Of a stretch of 64,000 nucleotides of DNA, positions 44,468 to 58,964 are shown in pieces. A program made the translations under genes and the position numbers. The stretch spans positions 1 through 64,000 of the forward strand of contig JAABSM010000008.1 of the NCBI GenBank assembly GCA_011390365.1, read 5' to 3'. Position 1 is the stretch's first letter, and each line of letters opens with the position of its first letter. Below the pieces are notes generated by a model. That model was given only the letters and a program-made list of their open reading frames with translations, was not told the origin of the DNA and made no database searches. The stretch is from Gammaproteobacteria bacterium (lineage in GTDB: Bacteria > Pseudomonadota > Gammaproteobacteria > Chromatiales > Chromatiaceae).

Positions 44468-45460
44468 TTACCCCGATTCGCCGACTTTCGCCATTTTGGG
44501 CTGCTGCACAAACAGACTCCCAAACCAGAAGGCGATGCCCTTCTCCATGAATTCATCCCAGCGCAGATAGTGGGAGCCGTCGCAGGAGAAATTGAGGGCG
44601 ACCATACCGTTACAGACATTGAGGGAACCTGCGCGCAGGTAAACATTCTCGTCGGCGAAGCGCAGTTCCCGAAACAGTTCGAACACCGGCGTGATATCCC
44701 GCGGCGGGACGATCGCCAGCTCGGTATAATCCCGCTGGGGATAGGCCAGGCAGATATCCGGGTCGATGAGGTCGTCAATGCCAAGGATCCGGTAGCGATA
44801 AGGGTCATCCACCAGCCAGATCGAGGAACGGCTGCTGGAGAAGTGAAACTTGCCGTGAAACACGCCCCGCTCCACCATCAACTCATTCATCAGCGGTAGC
44901 ACCTCGTCCATGTGGTCATCCATCACGCTCTGGGTGCGCGCTTGCAGGAACAGGCCGCCGCGAATCGCCGGATCACCCTTGATCTGTCGCCAATTGTCCG
45001 GCTCCTGATAGACCCCCTGAGTCCCCGGCAGTTCGCGCAGATCATAATCCGCGCCGAGAAAACCGATCCGCTCCCCCGCCTCGTCGCGCACCACTTGAAC
45101 GGCGGTCAGGGAAGGTCGCTTCTGATTGCGGCTGATGTAGGCCTCGGAGAGCTTGAAGTCGGTGGTGCCGACGATCCCCTGCATGTAGGGACGTGCCATG
45201 CGATCCCGCCCGAAATGTTCCTCGTCGGCCCCAGTACGGGTGATATTGGCGCACACCTGCACCCCGTCGGCGTCCATCACGTAGAGGTGCTTGCAGTAGT
45301 TGATGCGCGGCAGGGTCTCGGCGAGGATCTGTTCCAGCGCCTCCCGCTCCTGGATGAGCGGCGCGCACGCCCGCGCCAGATCGAACATCACGCCGCTAAG
45401 CAGACTGGTCAGATTTTCACGCTGCTGGCGTACGCTTCGCTTTAGCGTTGACTCATTCAT
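44468..45460 (-). CDS. PDC/Cache-like sensor domain protein
   Basis: 330 residues. After a short basic helix (about 5-45) comes a double PDC (Cache)-like region: CKHLYVMDADGVQVCANITR, GRDRMARPYMQGIVG, RPSLTAVQVVRDEAGERIGF and LGADYDLRELPG are typical of ligand-binding PDC sensors. The C-terminal half is unassigned. No output domain or clear membrane helix is seen, so it may sense a small ligand for a partner protein. ATG 45460 has GAGG 9 bp upstream; ATG 45469 is possible. Confidence 0.6.
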   Translation of the reverse strand: MNESTLKRSVRQQRENLTSLLSGVMFDLARACAPLIQEREALEQILAETLPRINYCKHLYVMDADGVQVCANITRTGADEEHFGRDRMARPYMQGIVGTTDFKLSEAYISRNQKRPSLTAVQVVRDEAGERIGFLGADYDLRELPGTQGVYQEPDNWRQIKGDPAIRGGLFLQARTQSVMDDHMDEVLPLMNELMVERGVFHGKFHFSSSRSSIWLVDDPYRYRILGIDDLIDPDICLAYPQRDYTELAIVPPRDITPVFELFRELRFADENVYLRAGSLNVCNGMVALNFSCDGSHYLRWDEFMEKGIAFWFGSLFVQQPKMAKVGESG

Positions 45461-45630
45461 ACTCGACATCCTCGGAAACGACGGTGGTTTTCATTCGAGC
45501 AACCCGCGGGTAATCTTTCCGCGCACGACGGGTCGTCAAGGACAGTCACGGCTTTTTCGTACAAATCATCACTGCCTGACCATGCAATGATCAATACATT
45601 GGCATCGATGACCGTACGCTTGTCAGTCAT
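45457..45630 (-). pseudogene. Truncated PIN-domain toxin (VapC-like)
   Basis: MTDKRTVIDANVLIIAWSGS is the start of a PIN ribonuclease (first catalytic Asp in IDANVL). After about 35 codons the sequence stops looking like PIN, and the frame closes where the next gene begins, so the remaining catalytic residues are gone. Its ATG overlaps the upstream antitoxin stop by 8 bp, a typical toxin-antitoxin arrangement. The product should be inactive. Confidence 0.55.
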
Positions 45631-45889
45631 TGGAAACACCACCCCGCCGCCGCCGGACCTCTTCGTTGACCTCATCGATACTCAACAATTTGCCGCCACG
45701 CTTGAGATATGCCCGCCGCGCCGCGAGGGCGAGCCTACGAATCTCGCTTTGCCCCTGAACCTGTTCTGAGGCGGTTGCGTCGCTCAGTGGCTCAACATGG
45801 ATACGCACGCGAGTCCCAACCGGCAACTCCTCCGGCAAATGCACATTGTGATTGTTGTCAATCTCCGCCTCGAATACCAAGCTATTCAT
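45623..45889 (-). CDS. Antitoxin-like protein paired with broken PIN toxin
   Basis: 88 residues. The N-terminal 35 residues (FEAEIDNNHNVHLPEELPVG, then TRVRIHVEP) resemble a small swapped-hairpin domain seen in antitoxins; the C-terminus is basic and Glu-rich (SIDEVNEEVRRRRGG). The position before a PIN ORF with overlapping ends supports an antitoxin. The exact family is not recognised. Confidence 0.55.
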   Translation of the reverse strand: MNSLVFEAEIDNNHNVHLPEELPVGTRVRIHVEPLSDATASEQVQGQSEIRRLALAARRAYLKRGGKLLSIDEVNEEVRRRRGGVSND

Positions 45890-45973
45890 GTTTCTCTCCT
45901 CCTACGCGATGCAGAAAATTTGAGTCTCATGGCAATCATAGTACCCCCAACGAGTAAACCGCTGCCAAACGTT

Positions 45974-46000
45974 CCGGTCGGGAGTGCAACTCCCGACCGG
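45974..46000. repeat. Dispersed perfect hairpin, second copy
   Basis: Same 27-bp hairpin as 1814-1840, with the shared CAAACGTT prefix. It is followed at 46017-46057 by CATCCTGAAAATCCTGTCCA-type repeats. Confidence 0.8.
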
Positions 46001-46076
46001 CCCATTACTCCATCCCCATCCCGTCCATCCTGAAAATCCTGTCCATCCTGTCTATTCTTCTCTTCAAAACCCCGGC

Positions 46077-46103
46077 AAAAAAACGCCGGCGCGAAGCCGG
46101 CGT
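46077..46103 (-). terminator. Rho-independent terminator of ilvC
   Basis: On the minus strand ACGCCGGC and GCCGGCGT (arms 8 bp, loop 5 nt) are followed by seven T. It begins 26 bp after the ilvC stop. Confidence 0.85.
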
Positions 46104-46129
46104 CTTTACATGGACCGATCGGAGACCAA

Positions 46130-47176
<1,047 letters not shown>

Positions 47177-47207
47177 TTATCAGCTTCCAGACGCTAGCGG
47201 CTGGAAG

Positions 47208-47308
47208 CTAGTACAGCCGCGCGCAAATTTCGGAAACGTCATGTGGGTGCAAATCCATTCACGACAATGCATCGCGTTGTTTCCGATAGTTGCGAACGCC
47301 TGTACTAG
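47208..47308. mobile_element. MITE-like element between ilvH and ilvC
   Basis: CTAGTACAG at both ends, extending to an imperfect 30-bp inverted repeat (through CGGAAAC and GTTTCCG) around a 41-bp centre; 101 bp in all. An AGCTTCCAG..CTGGAAGCT hairpin abuts it at about 47183-47209. No coding capacity. Confidence 0.7.
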
Positions 47309-47319
47309 TCGCTGTAATT

Positions 47320-47811
47320 TCAGACTCCCAGACTTTTGGGGCCGCGGGCGATACCGGAGGGGCCGGTGCGCACGACCTCGACCACCAGGTCCTCGTGGAC
47401 CGCCTCGATGAAGGCATCGAGCTTGCTGACGGAGCCGGTCATCTCGACGATGTAGCTGGTGTCGGTGACATCGATGATGCGCCCGCGAAAGATCTCGACC
47501 AGACTGGTGATCTCGGCGCGGTGGGCGCGCTCCGCCTTGAGCTTGATCAGCATCATCTCGCGCTCGATGTGCGGGCCTTCGGTCAGCTCGACGAGCTTGA
47601 CCACGTCGATCAGCTTGTTGAGCTGCTTGGTGATCTGCTCGACGATCTCCTCGCTGCCATTGGTGACCAGGGTCATGCGCGACAACGAGGTATCCTCGGT
47701 GGGGGCGACGGTGAGGGACTCGATGTTGTAGCCGCGCGCCGAAAAGAGCCCCGCCACCCGCGACAGGGCACCCGCCTCGTTCTCCATCAGGATCGAAATA
47801 ATATGTCTCAT
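47320..47811 (-). CDS. ilvH: Acetolactate synthase small (regulatory) subunit
   Basis: 163 residues. The ACT domain opens RHIISILMENEAGALSRVAG with FSARGYNIESLTVAPTED, and the C-terminal regulatory domain contains RTGPSGIARG. It confers valine feedback inhibition on the large subunit. It starts 4 bp after the ilvI stop. Confidence 0.96.
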   Translation of the reverse strand: MRHIISILMENEAGALSRVAGLFSARGYNIESLTVAPTEDTSLSRMTLVTNGSEEIVEQITKQLNKLIDVVKLVELTEGPHIEREMMLIKLKAERAHRAEITSLVEIFRGRIIDVTDTSYIVEMTGSVSKLDAFIEAVHEDLVVEVVRTGPSGIARGPKSLGV

Positions 47812-47815
47812 CTGC

Positions 47816-49534
47816 TTACACCAGCTCGCTTTCCGGGGAGAGATACATCTCGTGGTGGCCCTTGCCCGCCTCGATCATGGGATAGACGTTCTCGCCCGGA
47901 TCGATGACGATATCCAGGAACACCAGGCGATCCTTCATGGCGAAGGCCTCCTTCATCGCGCCCTCCACGTCGCCCGGCTTTTCGACCCGCATGCCGACGT
48001 GGCCGTAACTCTGGGTGAGCTGGACGAAATCGGGCAGCGCCTCGACGTAGGAGTGGGAATAGCGGCTGTCGTAGAAGAACTCCTGCCACTGGCGCACCAT
48101 GCCCAGGTAGCCGTTGTTGAGCAGGATGATCTTCAGCGGCAGGTCATACTGCTTGCAGGTCGCCAGCTCCTGGATGCACATCTGGATACTGCCCTCGCCG
48201 GTCACCACCGCCACATCCTTGTCGGGATGGGCCACCTTGCAGCCCATCGCCGATGGCAGGCCGAAGCCCATGGTGCCGAGACCGCCGGAGTTGATCCAGC
48301 GCCGCGGCTTGTCGAAGCCGTAGAACTGGGCGGCGAACATCTGGTGCTGGCCGACGTCGGAACAGACGATGGCGTCGCCGTTGGTCACCTTGTGCAGGGT
48401 CTCGATGACGTATTGGGGCTTGATCACGCTGGAGTTGCGGTCGTAGCGCAGGCAGTGCATGCCGCGCCAGCGGTCGATCTGGCCCCACCAGTCGTTGATC
48501 GCCTCGGCCATGGGGCGCTTCTTGTGCTCGCCCAGGGCCTTGAGCATGTCCTTCAGCACCGAACGCACCGGGCCGACGATAGGCACGTCGACGCGCACGT
48601 TCTTGGCGATGGATGACGGGTCCACATCGACGTGAACGATCTTGGCGCCGGGACAGAACTTCTCCACATGGCCGGTCACCCGGTCATCGAAGCGGGCGCC
48701 GATGGCGATGATCAGATCGGACTCGTGCATCGCCATGTTGGCTTCGTAGGTGCCGTGCATGCCGAGCATGCCCAGGAACAGACGATCGCTGGATGGGTAG
48801 GCGCCCAACCCCATCAAGGTGCTGGTGATGGGGAAGTTGAGCTTGCGCACCAGTTCGATGAGCTCCTGGTCGGCATCGCCCAGCACCACGCCGCCGCCGG
48901 TATAGATCACCGGCCGCCGCGCCTCCAGCATCAGATCCATGGCGCGCCGGATCTGGCCCATGTGGCCCTTGGTCACCGGATTGTAGGAGCGCATCTTGAT
49001 CTTGTCCGGGTAGGCGTAGGGGATCTTGATGTTGGGGTCGGTGATATCCTTGGGGATATCGACCACCACCGGCCCCGGCCTTCCGGAAGTCGCGATGTAG
49101 AACGCCTTCTTGAAGGTCTCGGCGATATCCTCAACCCGCTTGATCAGGAAGTTGTGCTTGACGCAGGGGCGGGTAATGCCGACCGTGTCGACCTCCTGAA
49201 AGGCGTCGGAGCCAATGAAGGGGCTCGCCACCTGGCCGGTCAGCACCACCATCGGGATCGAGTCCATGTAGGCGGTGGCGATGCCGGTCACGGCGTTGGT
49301 CGCGCCCGGGCCGGAGGTGACCAGCGCCACGCCGGCCTTGCCGGTGGAGCGGGCGAAGCCATCCGCCGCATGCACCGCGCCCTGTTCGTGACGGACCAGT
49401 ACGTGCTGCACATCGTCTTGTTTGAAAATCGCATCGTAGATGTGCAGCACCGCCCCGCCGGGGTAGCCGAAAACCACATCCACGCCCTCGTCCTTCAAGC
49501 ATTGAACGACGATCTCGGCACCACTCAGTTCCAC
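47816..49534 (-). CDS. ilvI: Acetolactate synthase large subunit
   Basis: 572 residues; the TPP/FAD enzyme condensing pyruvate to acetolactate. VDVVFGYPGGAVLHIYD, HEQGAVHAADGFARSTGKAG and the TPP motif GEGSIQMCIQELAT are present. I start at GTG 49534 (VELSGAEIVVQ), 9 bp after GGAGG and in line with family length; the frame runs open to 49741. ilvB is the alternative symbol. Confidence 0.95.
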   Translation of the reverse strand: MELSGAEIVVQCLKDEGVDVVFGYPGGAVLHIYDAIFKQDDVQHVLVRHEQGAVHAADGFARSTGKAGVALVTSGPGATNAVTGIATAYMDSIPMVVLTGQVASPFIGSDAFQEVDTVGITRPCVKHNFLIKRVEDIAETFKKAFYIATSGRPGPVVVDIPKDITDPNIKIPYAYPDKIKMRSYNPVTKGHMGQIRRAMDLMLEARRPVIYTGGGVVLGDADQELIELVRKLNFPITSTLMGLGAYPSSDRLFLGMLGMHGTYEANMAMHESDLIIAIGARFDDRVTGHVEKFCPGAKIVHVDVDPSSIAKNVRVDVPIVGPVRSVLKDMLKALGEHKKRPMAEAINDWWGQIDRWRGMHCLRYDRNSSVIKPQYVIETLHKVTNGDAIVCSDVGQHQMFAAQFYGFDKPRRWINSGGLGTMGFGLPSAMGCKVAHPDKDVAVVTGEGSIQMCIQELATCKQYDLPLKIILLNNGYLGMVRQWQEFFYDSRYSHSYVEALPDFVQLTQSYGHVGMRVEKPGDVEGAMKEAFAMKDRLVFLDIVIDPGENVYPMIEAGKGHHEMYLSPESELV

Positions 49535-49620
49535 TTCACTCAACCTCCAGGGAGAACTCGGAACGGCCCCCGGGCCGCCCGATGGGGGGATAAATCCGTT
49601 AACAATAGAAGAACCGTGCA

Positions 49621-49649
49621 ACTTACTGAGATTCTCGGCCCTGGTCAAG
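49621..49649 (-). promoter_or_regulatory. Candidate promoter of ilvI-ilvH-ilvC
   Basis: Minus-strand TTGACC (49644-49649) and TAAGTT (49621-49626) with a 17-bp spacer, about 87 bp upstream of the GTG. No leader peptide rich in Ile, Val or Leu codons was recognised. Confidence 0.35.
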
Positions 49650-49808
49650 CGCTGTTTTGCGCGTGATATGGGGACGCCGCGACGGCCGCGACCGCATCCC
49701 CATGGCGGCAACGGATTCACGCCCCCTGCCCCGCGCCGCACCGGATTTGGCGCCAGGGGCGGATAAACGGCGCAACGGCAAACTATCGAACGGGGTTCAC
49801 AAAAGGCT

Positions 49809-49838
49809 TTCCCCTATTCCCCCGATCTCCGTTATAAT
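49809..49838 (+). promoter_or_regulatory. Candidate promoter of the kinase pair
   Basis: A perfect TATAAT at 49833-49838, 47 bp before the ATG of the REC-kinase; the -35 region (TTCCCC) is poor. Confidence 0.3.
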
Positions 49839-49885
49839 CTTGCAAACTATAGCGATATGGAGCGGCCAACACCGGGGCACCGCTT

Positions 49886-51085
49886 ATGAACACAGAGAAA
49901 AAACGCGCCAAGATACTCATCGTTGACGACTCAGCGGAGACCATTCGGCTGTTGAGCGGCATCCTCAAGGAGGATTATCAGGTGGTCATCGCCAAGGACG
50001 GGGAGAAGGCCCTAGAGCGGGCCGCCAATCCCTGCCCGCCGGATCTGATCCTGCTCGACGTGGTGATGCCCGGCATGGATGGCTACGAGGTCTGTCACCG
50101 CCTCAAGCGGGATAATCATACCCGGGATATCCCGGTGATCTTCACCACCATTCGGGACGAAGAGCAGGACGAGACCCGGGGCTTCGAGGCCGGCGCGGTG
50201 GACTACATCGGCAAGCCCCTGCGCGCCAGCATCCTCAAGGCGCGCATCAAGACCCACCTGGAGCTCAAGCGCCATCGCGAAGAGCTGGAGGAGCTGGTGG
50301 CGGAACGCACCGAGGCCCTGCGCAAGGCCAACGCGGAGAAGGAAGACGCGCTGCGCACCAAGAATGAGTTCCTCTCCTGCGTCACCCATGAATTGCGCAC
50401 CCCCATGAGCGGCGTGATCGGCATCAGCGACGTAATGCGCTCGCGCTGCGCCGATCCGGAAGACAAAAAGCTGCTGGGCTTCATCCGCTCCTCGGCCAGC
50501 GCGCAGATGCGGCTGATCGATGACATCCTCGACTTCGCCCGCCTGGAACTGGGCAAGGGACGGGCGGAAGAGGAAGAGATCTACCTTGAACGGGTAATGG
50601 CCACCGTCTCCGACATGTTTCTGCCCGAGATCCACGACAAGAAGCTCCACTACTCCCATCGCATCGATCCCGCCATCCCCCCTCGCCTGATGGGCGACAT
50701 CCGACTGTTGCGCCAGACCCTCATGAACCTGCTCGGCAACGCGATAAAATTCACCGAACAGGGTAAAGTGGAGATCAGCGTCACCCCCGGCGCCAATCCG
50801 GACGCCACGCCCGGTGAGTCGATCGAGCTGATCTTCGAGATACGGGATACCGGCGTGGGCATCCCGGAAGACAAGAAGGAGCTCATCTTCGAAGGGTTCG
50901 CCCAGGCCGACAGCTCCTCCACCCGCCGCTTTCAGGGGCTGGGGCTGGGGTTGAGCACCGCCAAGCGCATGATCGACCTGATGGGCGGAGAGATTACCCT
51001 GGAGAGCAGGGAAGCCGAGGGGGCGACCTTTCGCTTCAACGCGCGCTTCAGCGTCCCGCGCTCCGACGCCATCGGCTTAGGCTGA
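49886..51085 (+). CDS. Receiver-histidine kinase protein
   Basis: 399 residues, cytoplasmic. A receiver domain (about 8-125; ILIVDDSAE, phosphoacceptor Asp58 in LILLDVVMPGMDG, Lys in DYIGKPL), a coiled coil (about 125-155), HisKA (CVTHELRTPMSGVIG, His near 163) and HATPase (NLLGNAIKFTEQG, RDTGVGIPEDKK, GLGLGLSTAK). It takes input by phosphotransfer rather than a sensor. The next gene, 19 bp downstream, encodes the BvgS-like kinase, so the two likely form one relay. Confidence 0.88.
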   Translation: MNTEKKRAKILIVDDSAETIRLLSGILKEDYQVVIAKDGEKALERAANPCPPDLILLDVVMPGMDGYEVCHRLKRDNHTRDIPVIFTTIRDEEQDETRGFEAGAVDYIGKPLRASILKARIKTHLELKRHREELEELVAERTEALRKANAEKEDALRTKNEFLSCVTHELRTPMSGVIGISDVMRSRCADPEDKKLLGFIRSSASAQMRLIDDILDFARLELGKGRAEEEEIYLERVMATVSDMFLPEIHDKKLHYSHRIDPAIPPRLMGDIRLLRQTLMNLLGNAIKFTEQGKVEISVTPGANPDATPGESIELIFEIRDTGVGIPEDKKELIFEGFAQADSSSTRRFQGLGLGLSTAKRMIDLMGGEITLESREAEGATFRFNARFSVPRSDAIGLG

Positions 51086-51104
51086 ATCGTCGGCGTCATC
51101 AGGA

Positions 51105-56462
<5,358 letters not shown>

Positions 56463-56485
56463 GACTTACGTAACCGCTCACCCAA

Positions 56486-57559
56486 TCAGCCGTAACAGAC
56501 CCGGTCCGGTCGATGGTGGCGCTGGCGGCAGATCGCACAGGGCGCGTTCGCGGGTAGCGGCTGGGAGGCGGTATGGATCGCCATGCCGCATTGCGGGCAG
56601 TGGTGGCTCAGGCGCAAACCGAGCGCCGCCTGGGCCTGGGGCCGCCAGTGGCGGAGGGTGATCGCGCCGGGGCGGCAGAGGTCGATGCATACCCCGCAGC
56701 CACTGCAATCACTGGCGGAGATGGCCAACTCCAGCCCTTGCCCGGGGGCGCCGGCATCGCCCCCTCCCCGCAACGCCAGGGCCGAATGGGGGCAGGCGCG
56801 GACGCAGTCGAGGCAGGCGTCGCATCGCAGCGGATCGATTTCCGGCAAGTTAGGCGGCAGACGGCTTGCGCCGAGCTCCCGCAACAAGCGTCCCAAGGGT
56901 TCGTTAGCCCTCTCCGCGGCGACCTCAGCCCCCCCATCGGGGAGCTGTTCCAGGCCCCCGTGCAGGGCACGGCGGAAGAATGCCCGCCTGTCGAGCCCCG
57001 CCTTCATGCCGGGGGAGAAATCCTGGCGCTGACGACTCCATGCCTTAACCGAAAGGAAGGCGAGCCGGATTTCGCCCAGGCCGTCGTGGCGCAGGGCACG
57101 ATTAAGCCTGGCGACCCGCTCTTCAAGACCCAGGCGCGGTCGCCTGGAACAATCGGCGCAATCAGCGACGGCGAGTTTCAAGCGACGGATGCGCCGGCGA
57201 TAGAGCTTGAGCAGATCACCCGCGCTCAGGGCGTGAATACAGGGGACGATGCCGAGGCCGGCGCGCGCGCCGCTGCGATCACAGGCGAAAAGGGCGGCAT
57301 CTCCGTCGTCGGCGGCGGGTGCGTAGGCATCCGGCGGCCTCAGCGCCTGCTCCGGGCAGGCGGGCACGCACAATCCGCAGCCGTCGCAGCGTTCACTGTC
57401 CAGGCTCAGGCCGTCTTCATCAAGGCGCCAAGCCTGGCTGGGACAGTGTTCGACGCAACAGCGGCAGGTGGCCGCCGCGAATCGATGATGGATGCAACGC
57501 TCGCCGAACCACTCGATGATGGGCAGTGGCGCATTCGAGAAGAAGTCCCGGAGCGACAT
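56486..57559 (-). CDS. NapF/MauM-like polyferredoxin
   Basis: 357 residues. Two ferredoxin-type regions hold four 4Fe-4S motifs: CRCCVEHCP and CDGCGLCVPACP near the N-terminus, CDACLDCVRACP and CSGCGVCIDLCRPG after residue 240. Other Cys pairs occur in the middle (ACDRSG, VADCADCSRR) and in a C-terminal zinc-ribbon-like end (HCPQCGMAI, CAICRQRH). NapF-type proteins help cytoplasmic maturation of Mo enzymes. It is last in the Mo operon, 6 bp after the torD-like gene, and convergent with the giant kinase (23-bp gap). Confidence 0.8.
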   Translation of the reverse strand: MSLRDFFSNAPLPIIEWFGERCIHHRFAAATCRCCVEHCPSQAWRLDEDGLSLDSERCDGCGLCVPACPEQALRPPDAYAPAADDGDAALFACDRSGARAGLGIVPCIHALSAGDLLKLYRRRIRRLKLAVADCADCSRRPRLGLEERVARLNRALRHDGLGEIRLAFLSVKAWSRQRQDFSPGMKAGLDRRAFFRRALHGGLEQLPDGGAEVAAERANEPLGRLLRELGASRLPPNLPEIDPLRCDACLDCVRACPHSALALRGGGDAGAPGQGLELAISASDCSGCGVCIDLCRPGAITLRHWRPQAQAALGLRLSHHCPQCGMAIHTASQPLPANAPCAICRQRHHRPDRVCYG

Positions 57560-57565
57560 CGCCGG

Positions 57566-58294
57566 TCAGAACGAAGGTGCGTCCACCGGCATGTTGCAGG
57601 GTGGCGGCAGCTCCTCGCGCGGTCGCCGCTGGGCCAATTCCCGCTCCAACTCCTCCGGATCGGGGCGGGGTAGGCCGACGATCCGCGCCAGATGATCGCG
57701 CAACTGCTCCAGATAATGCGTGGTCAGCAGCGCCAGTCCGCGAAAGTACTCACTGGCGCAGCGTTCGGCGACGCCGTCGGCGAAACGAGGCAGCCATCGC
57801 AACAGGTGGTGATCCATGAACTCGGCCGCCTTGTCGAGCCGGCCCTCGGCAACCAGGTGGGCGATGAAGTCGAGCTGGGGAACCAGATGATCGTCGCCCC
57901 GGTCACGCCGGTCGCCCAGCATCAGCCCCTCCGTCTTATAGGCCTCACGCACCTCGAACATCGCCACCTGGCGCTCCAGCCCCTCCTCGTCGAACCAGAC
58001 CGATTCACAGGGCGAGACGCGCAAGGTGTGATTGAGATAGATGTCCGCGAAATCCACTGCCAGGTGAACCAGATACTCATCATCCAGGCGCTGGGCCAAG
58101 GCCCCGCCCAGCCGCTCCACCACCTCCAGCGCGATCGGGTCTTCCAGACGCATCCCAAGCCGCTCGGGAAAACCCTGATCCCGAAGGCGCGTCAGCGTCT
58201 CCTCCTGCGGTTCCCGGTCGTGCAGCCGGGCGAGCAGGCGCAGGTCCGCCGCCACCGCCTGGCGATACTCCGCGAGGCGCTGCTGGGCGTTCAC
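57566..58294 (-). CDS. TorD/DmsD-family chaperone
   Basis: 242 residues, all helical. DFADIYLNHTLRVSPCESVW and AEFMDHHLLRWLPRFAD are characteristic of TorD-like proteins that bind the Tat leader of a molybdoenzyme and aid cofactor loading. It starts with GTG; GTGA overlaps the upstream Fe-S gene stop by 4 bp, and the ribosome site is GGTGGA. It serves, by context, the Mo subunit encoded in the same operon. Confidence 0.88.
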   Translation of the reverse strand: MNAQQRLAEYRQAVAADLRLLARLHDREPQEETLTRLRDQGFPERLGMRLEDPIALEVVERLGGALAQRLDDEYLVHLAVDFADIYLNHTLRVSPCESVWFDEEGLERQVAMFEVREAYKTEGLMLGDRRDRGDDHLVPQLDFIAHLVAEGRLDKAAEFMDHHLLRWLPRFADGVAERCASEYFRGLALLTTHYLEQLRDHLARIVGLPRPDPEELERELAQRRPREELPPPCNMPVDAPSF

Positions 58295-58953
58295 TCCACC
58301 TTCCCCTTACTATGGGCGACGAAGCGAATCGAGGGGTTGGTCAGGTCCGGGTTGGACATCCCCTTGACCTGGCGCGTGACCTCTTCGTTCGGGCCCACCG
58401 CCTTGGTCACCAGGGTGCCGTCGGCGATGCGGTCGATGGTGCCGATATCGAGCACCCGCATCATGCAGGCCATGACGCAGTACGGCTTGCGCCCCGCCTC
58501 CAGCTCGTCGATACACATGTTGCACTTCTTGACGATATTGTCGACCGGGTCGAACTGGGGCGCACCGAAGGGACAGGCCGCCTCGCAGCGCCGACAACCG
58601 ATGCATAGGGTCGAATCGATATCCACCACGCCGTTGTCCTTGCGCTTGAAGATGGCGCCGGTGGGACAGGTCGGCAGACAGGCCGGTTGCGCGCAGTGGT
58701 TGCACGACATGTTGACCTTGTAGGCATAGACCTCGGGATAGGTTCCACCCTCGATGTACTGAACGCGCCGAAAACGCGGCCCGGGGCCGAGCCCGTTCTT
58801 GTCCTTGCAGGCGATCTCACAGGCGCGGCAGCCGATGCAGTCGACGTTATTGTGGACGAAGCCCAGCTGATTGATCGGCTTGACCGGCACATAGTGCTCA
58901 CGCTTGCGCTTCTGTACCGCGTTCTTGATCTTTTCTTTGTCTTTCGCAGCCAT
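58291..58953 (-). CDS. DmsB-like four-cluster Fe-S subunit
   Basis: 220 residues. Four 4Fe-4S motifs: CIGCRACEIACKDKNG, CNHCAQPACLPTCPTGA, CIGCRRCEAACPFGAP and a final set from CNMCIDELEAG. This is the electron-transfer subunit of complex iron-sulfur molybdoenzymes. It has no signal peptide and would be exported bound to the Tat-targeted Mo subunit. Start ATG 58953 has GGAG 6 bp upstream. The C-terminal 60 residues lack a typical DmsB tail. No DmsC or NrfD anchor follows. Confidence 0.92.
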   Translation of the reverse strand: MAAKDKEKIKNAVQKRKREHYVPVKPINQLGFVHNNVDCIGCRACEIACKDKNGLGPGPRFRRVQYIEGGTYPEVYAYKVNMSCNHCAQPACLPTCPTGAIFKRKDNGVVDIDSTLCIGCRRCEAACPFGAPQFDPVDNIVKKCNMCIDELEAGRKPYCVMACMMRVLDIGTIDRIADGTLVTKAVGPNEEVTRQVKGMSNPDLTNPSIRFVAHSKGKVE

Positions 58954-58964
58954 GGGTATCTCCG

